A stretch of 10,421 nt of DNA, from NCBI GenBank assembly GCA_943330985.1, contig CALQJV010000021.1, forward strand, positions 1 to 10,421. The letters run 5' to 3'. This document shows positions 7,598-10,421 of the stretch, in pieces (the first letter of the stretch is position 1; the number at the start of each line of letters is the position of its first letter). Made by a program: the position numbers and the translations under genes. The stretch is from Chitinophaga pinensis (lineage in GTDB: Bacteria; Bacteroidota; Bacteroidia; M30B66). Below the pieces are notes generated by a model. It saw only the letters and a list, made by a program, of their open reading frames with translations. It was not told where the DNA came from and ran no database searches.

Positions 7598-8533
7598 ATG
7601 CGGATTTTGGGAAGGGTTCATCTAGTTTTCGGATTCATTTTTATTTTGCTCGCGGCATCTTGCGTAAAACCGACAAATCATTTTCAAATAGCACAGCAGA
7701 ATTGGAACGAGAAAGATTACCTCGGGGCTATCATCGAATTAAACACCTGCATTTCGAAAGAAGACAAACGCGATAGTATTTATCTGCTTCGAGCACGGTG
7801 TTATCAGAAAATCCAAAAAACCAATTTAGCATTAGACGATTACAAACGCGTCATGGAAATTAATCCGAATTGGGCAGAAGCGCGTTTGGAAATGGCCCGA
7901 ATCCAAATCCTTCAAAAGGATACTTCCCTTGCGGGGAAATCATTTCGGATGTTACACAGCAATTCAAACAAACGCATTGCCTCCGATGCTTGGATTGAAA
8001 CAGGCCGAATGCATTATTTTTCCGATCAATTTCCCTCGGCGATTAATGCGTTAAATCAAGCAGTAAAAATAGATTCTTCGAACTACATGGCTTGGTATTA
8101 TCGAGGACTTTTGTTTTCCCGTTTCTTCACTCCCGAAGGAGAAACCGGTATCGCCAATTACCCATTTCTTGATTTTAATGCCGCCATTCGTGATTATTCA
8201 AGATGCATCGATTTACAAGCCGACTTTGCTGATTCATGGTTCCAAAGAGCTGAGGTGCGATTTAATATGTTCAATGATACAGCAGGTCTCCGAGATATCA
8301 ATGAAGCCATTCGTTTAGAACCCAAATACTCCTATTACTATGCAGCTCGCGCCCATCAACATGTGTTAAAAGGCCGAATGCAAGCCGCATTAAACGATTA
8401 CAATCAATCAATTTCACTCAATCAAAATGATCCCGATGCATTTTTGGGAAGAGCCGAAACCTATCACAAACTCGGAATGCACAAAGAGGCAAAACGAGAT
8501 AGTATGGCAGCGAGCAGTATAGTTGTTAAGTAA
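7598..8533 (+). CDS. TPR-repeat lipoprotein
   Basis: The 311-residue product has a lipoprotein signal peptide (basic start, hydrophobic core, LAASC with Cys 22), then about seven TPR units from residue 30 to the end, with clear helices such as NLALDDYKRVMEINPNWAEA, SAINALNQAVKIDSSN and MQAALNDYNQSISLNQNDPD. I reject the longer in-frame start at ATG 7547: it would place a 17-residue leader ahead of the signal peptide and overlap the HTTM gene by 44 bases, whereas ATG 7598 begins directly with a normal signal. The gap to the HTTM gene is 7 bases, so the pair is probably one transcript. The protein is likely held at the outer or inner membrane surface facing the periplasm. No enzymatic domain is seen. 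Confidence 0.88.
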   Translation: MRILGRVHLVFGFIFILLAASCVKPTNHFQIAQQNWNEKDYLGAIIELNTCISKEDKRDSIYLLRARCYQKIQKTNLALDDYKRVMEINPNWAEARLEMARIQILQKDTSLAGKSFRMLHSNSNKRIASDAWIETGRMHYFSDQFPSAINALNQAVKIDSSNYMAWYYRGLLFSRFFTPEGETGIANYPFLDFNAAIRDYSRCIDLQADFADSWFQRAEVRFNMFNDTAGLRDINEAIRLEPKYSYYYAARAHQHVLKGRMQAALNDYNQSISLNQNDPDAFLGRAETYHKLGMHKEAKRDSMAASSIVVK

Positions 8534-8549
8534 TTCCAACAAAAGCAAT

Positions 8550-8572
8550 AAAGATTGATTATTATCTTTTTT
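8550..8572 (+). terminator. Weak candidate terminator after the HTTM-TPR pair
   Basis: AAAGAT (8550-8555) and ATCTTT (8564-8569) form a 6-bp AT-rich stem with an 8-base loop, running into three further T residues (six T in a row in total). It lies 16 bases past the TPR lipoprotein stop, where a terminator is expected, but the stem has only one G-C pair, so stability is low. Confidence 0.3.
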
Positions 8573-8688
8573 AAATTGCATGAAACGATTTCCCCTAAAG
8601 AATAAGCCGATATGATCTCAGGTAAGGGAAATAGGAACTTTGTTCTAAGCAGAGAAAAAAGACACTGAAAAATATATAGTAATTAGAT

Positions 8689-9009
8689 ATGACTAATGAT
8701 GTAACTGTTTTTGAAAATAGCGAAATCCGCAGGCATTATGACGTACAAAATGAAGTATGGTTTTTTTCATTGGTAGACATTGTCGGAGTATTGACAGATT
8801 CTGTGAACCCAACAGATTACCTGAAAAAAATGCGTAAAAGAGATACCGAATTAAACAACTACATAGGGACAAATTGTCCCCAGGTAGCTATGTTGAGTAA
8901 CGGAAAAAAACGGAATACACTGGCAGGAAACGTTGAACAAATATTCAGGTTAATTCAATCCATTCCATCACCGAAGGCAGAACCCTTTAAACAGTGGTTA
9001 GCAATCTGA
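8689..9009 (+). pseudogene. BRO-N domain protein, truncated remnant
   Basis: The 106-residue reading frame is the N-terminal BRO-N domain of a phage-antirepressor-like protein: MTNDVTVFENSEIRR, FFSLVDIVGVLTDS, NPTDYLKKMRKRD, and then RLIQSIPSPKAEPFKQWLA. Members I know run on for about 150-180 more residues after the WLA motif, starting KVGYERIQEIENPELA; here a TGA follows WLAI. That continuation is absent from all three forward frames of the 30 bases before the next gene, so it is an internal deletion rather than a simple nonsense change. Two short frames could be the old C-terminal tail, ending TAG at 9036-9038 or TGA at 9041-9043, both tightly abutting the next ATG at 9040. The BRO-N domain binds DNA in other contexts, so a truncated product might retain some binding; whether it is expressed is unknown. 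Confidence 0.8.
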
Positions 9010-9039
9010 TAAAGGAAAAAACACGCAAGCCGAAATAGT

Positions 9040-9183
9040 ATGAATCAGACAACAAATCATATCAACTATACCGATTGGTTAAAAGAAGTAAAAGATCGGA
9101 TTCGAGTGGCGCGCGTAAAGGTTGCGCTCGCAGCCAACGAAGAGTTAATTTCATTCTATTGGGATTTAGGTAAAATGATATAA
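9040..9183 (+). pseudogene. N-terminal fragment of the DUF1016/YhcG nuclease gene, ended by in-frame TAA
   Basis: ATG 9040 opens a 47-codon frame (MNQTTNHINYTDWL and so on to YWDLGKMI) that matches the start of the DUF1016 N-terminal domain. TAA at 9181-9183 interrupts it where family members carry one residue before EKQ/ETQ; a single base change from a sense codon such as CAA, TAT, TAC or TCA would produce it. The same frame continues without any other stop to 10056, so this and the next entry are two halves of one gene. The fragment alone contains no nuclease residues. It begins one base after a possible BRO-tail stop, consistent with a former two-gene operon. Confidence 0.82.
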
Positions 9184-9255
9184 GAAACCCAAACAGCTTA
9201 CGGCACAGGCTTTTTAGATCAGTTATCCAAAGATTTACATAAGGAGTTTCCAGAT

Positions 9256-10056
9256 ATGAAAGGGTTTTCAAAGACCAACCTTTACAATATCAGGAGACTA
9301 TATCAATTTTACAAAGGAGATTCAATTTTCCACCAGCTTGGTGGAAAATTACCTTGGCGTCACAATGTTGAAATCTTCACTAAAGCAAAATCCATAACAG
9401 AAGCATATTTCTACATCCAACAAACTCTTGAAAACGGATGGAGCAGAGATGTTTTGGCTTTGCAAATAAAAACGAGTCTTTTCGAAAGACAGGGTAAAGC
9501 CATTACCAATTTTCAAACAACCTTGCCAGAATCTCAATCCGATCTGGCAATCCAAACACTTAAAGACCCCTATATTTTCGATTTCTTAACCATGAGCCAA
9601 CCATTTCATGAAAAAGATATAGAAAACCAGTTGCTGTCTCACGTCACAAAATTCCTTTTGGAGCTGGGAAAAGGATTTGCATTTATTGGCAAGCAATATC
9701 ATGTAGCGGTTGGAGAAACCGATTACTATATAGACTTGCTATTTTATCATGTAAAGTTGAAATGCTACGTTGTAATTGAGTTAAAAAACACCAAATTCAT
9801 TCCCGAATATGCCGGTAAGCTCAACTTTTATTTATCGGCGGTCGATAGTTTAATCAAATCACCGTCCGATAATCCGACTCTTGGCATCTTGCTTTGCAGG
9901 GATAAAAATAACTTTGAAGCGGAGTTTGCCTTGCGTGATATCAATAAACCTATGGGAGTAAGCGAATTTCAATTAACAGAAATATTGCCGGAGGAACTAA
10001 AATCAAGTTTACCTTCTATTGAGGAAATAGAACAGGAATTAAAATCAAAAGAATAA
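9256..10056 (+). CDS. DUF1016 (YhcG-like) PDDEXK nuclease, N-terminally truncated remainder
   Basis: This 266-residue frame is the bulk of a DUF1016 protein: the end of the N-terminal DUF1016_N domain (GFSKTNLYNIRRLYQFY, residues 3-19) and the complete PDDEXK nuclease-like domain (about 120-255). The catalytic pattern is intact, with YYIDLLFYH (Asp 160) and VIELK (Glu 175, Lys 177) followed by PEYAGKLNFYL and GILLCRDK. The natural start is ATG 9040, but a TAA at 9181-9183 blocks that route. ATG 9256 is the first start codon after the stop and has AAGGAG nine bases upstream (9241-9246), so internal initiation is possible, although Shine-Dalgarno sites matter little in Bacteroidota. The product would lack most of the N-terminal domain, which in this family is thought to mediate DNA or partner binding. 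Such genes occur in mobile and restriction-modification loci. Treat as probable pseudogene with an open nuclease half. Confidence 0.8.
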   Translation: MKGFSKTNLYNIRRLYQFYKGDSIFHQLGGKLPWRHNVEIFTKAKSITEAYFYIQQTLENGWSRDVLALQIKTSLFERQGKAITNFQTTLPESQSDLAIQTLKDPYIFDFLTMSQPFHEKDIENQLLSHVTKFLLELGKGFAFIGKQYHVAVGETDYYIDLLFYHVKLKCYVVIELKNTKFIPEYAGKLNFYLSAVDSLIKSPSDNPTLGILLCRDKNNFEAEFALRDINKPMGVSEFQLTEILPEELKSSLPSIEEIEQELKSKE

Positions 10057-10068
10057 TCAGTTGCCCGA

Positions 10069-10092
10069 TATCATAAACGTTGTTTATAGATA
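10069..10092. terminator. Candidate bidirectional terminator hairpin
   Basis: TATCATAAAC (10069-10078) pairs with GTTTAT (10082-10087) and GATA (10089-10092) across a 3-base loop, with A10088 bulged, giving a 10-bp AT-rich stem. It stands between the convergent DUF1016 and oxidoreductase genes, exactly where a shared terminator would serve both. It has no clear T-tract on either side and is not GC-rich. Confidence 0.35.
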
Positions 10093-10103
10093 AGTAAGCC
10101 TCT

Positions 10104-10421
10104 TTAATAATCCATCAAAAGCTTCTTTGCGGCAATCATTCCGCTCAAAGCAACACCAGGAATTCCTTGGCCAGGGTAAACACTGTCGCCACACAGATAA
10201 AACCCTTTCGTTAAACGCGCATTCATCATGTTCCAAGGTTTTATTTTTAGGAATTGCGGATAACCTCCAACAAAACCACCCTTGCGGAGTGTCCAATTTT
10301 CCCAGGTTTCGGGGCCAGCAACATGCGAATAAACCACATCTTCTTTTTTAAAAACCCCATGTCGTTCTAGAGTTTCCAAAATGGCAGATACAGCTTTCTC
10401 TTTATCGATGGGCGTTTTGCA
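10104..10421 (-). CDS. C-terminal end of a CrtI/CrtISO-like FAD-dependent oxidoreductase (partial)
   Basis: About 105 C-terminal residues are visible; the frame continues past the right edge, so the start is outside the window. The sequence has the carotenoid desaturase/isomerase C-terminal hallmark: RKGGFVGGYP, then KPWNMMNARLTKGFYLCGDSVYPGQG, then IPGVALSGMIAAKKLL and a short tail. The GDSVYPGQGIPGV region is the second FAD-contacting segment of the phytoene desaturase, carotene isomerase and retinol saturase superfamily. It is likely to act on a polyene or lipid substrate; which one cannot be told without the N-terminal half. A CrtI-type role would fit the carotenoid pigmentation common in Bacteroidota. 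A TTG at 10379 is an internal codon, not a start. Confidence 0.85.
   Translation of the reverse strand, partial: CKTPIDKEKAVSAILETLERHGVFKKEDVVYSHVAGPETWENWTLRKGGFVGGYPQFLKIKPWNMMNARLTKGFYLCGDSVYPGQGIPGVALSGMIAAKKLLMDY

Noticed and set aside
8588..8632. Inverted repeat ATTTCCC (8588-8594) and GGGAAAT (8626-8632)
   Set aside because: Seven-base arms with a 31-base loop in an AT-rich gap are weak; no continuation of the stem, no T-tract and no known element matches.

Overview
The window comes from a member of the Bacteroidota. The evidence is family-level: Bacteroidota-type lipoproteins with short signal peptides, a DUF4292 lipoprotein beside an EnvC-like protein, a small PorT-like outer-membrane barrel, a vitamin K-dependent carboxylase-like HTTM protein, a TAnnTTTG-type promoter element and almost no Shine-Dalgarno sequences before starts. 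I cannot place it below phylum with confidence.

Region 1 (1-5413, plus strand) is a compact run of six genes, probably one operon, serving envelope construction. It holds the tail of a membrane protein (probably a polysaccharide flippase), dut (dUTPase), a sugar-nucleotide pyrophosphorylase with a left-handed beta-helix tail, a large TPR lipoprotein, a DUF4292 lipoprotein and an EnvC-like murein hydrolase activator. Junctions are overlaps of 20, 1 and 17 bases or gaps of 16 and 9 bases. The enzyme dut is the metabolic outlier; its neighbours act in or on the envelope.

Region 2 (5410-8533): a small outer-membrane beta-barrel gene on the minus strand ends tail-to-tail with envC, both stops sharing one TTAA palindrome. 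A 117-base divergent spacer then leads to a plus-strand pair, an HTTM/gamma-carboxylase-like membrane protein and a TPR lipoprotein 7 bases downstream. The HTTM protein keeps the lysine matching the catalytic base of animal gamma-carboxylase but appears to lack two family histidines.

Region 3 (8534-10103) is a decayed accessory patch: a BRO-N fragment cut to 106 residues, then a DUF1016/YhcG PDDEXK nuclease gene interrupted by an in-frame TAA at codon 48. The nuclease domain remains fully open with its catalytic residues, and an internal ATG preceded by AAGGAG could still start it. These two families often travel together in mobile, defence or restriction-modification neighbourhoods; here they look like a remnant.

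Region 4 (10104-10421, minus strand) is the C-terminal end of a CrtI/CrtISO-like FAD-dependent oxidoreductase running off the window.

No gene-free stretch exceeds 300 bases; the longest are 155 bases (8534-8688) and 117 bases (6121-6237). I saw no tRNA, rRNA, CRISPR array, transposase or intact insertion sequence. I found no convincing new multi-gene system; the most unusual items are the HTTM/TPR pair and the broken BRO-DUF1016 pair.
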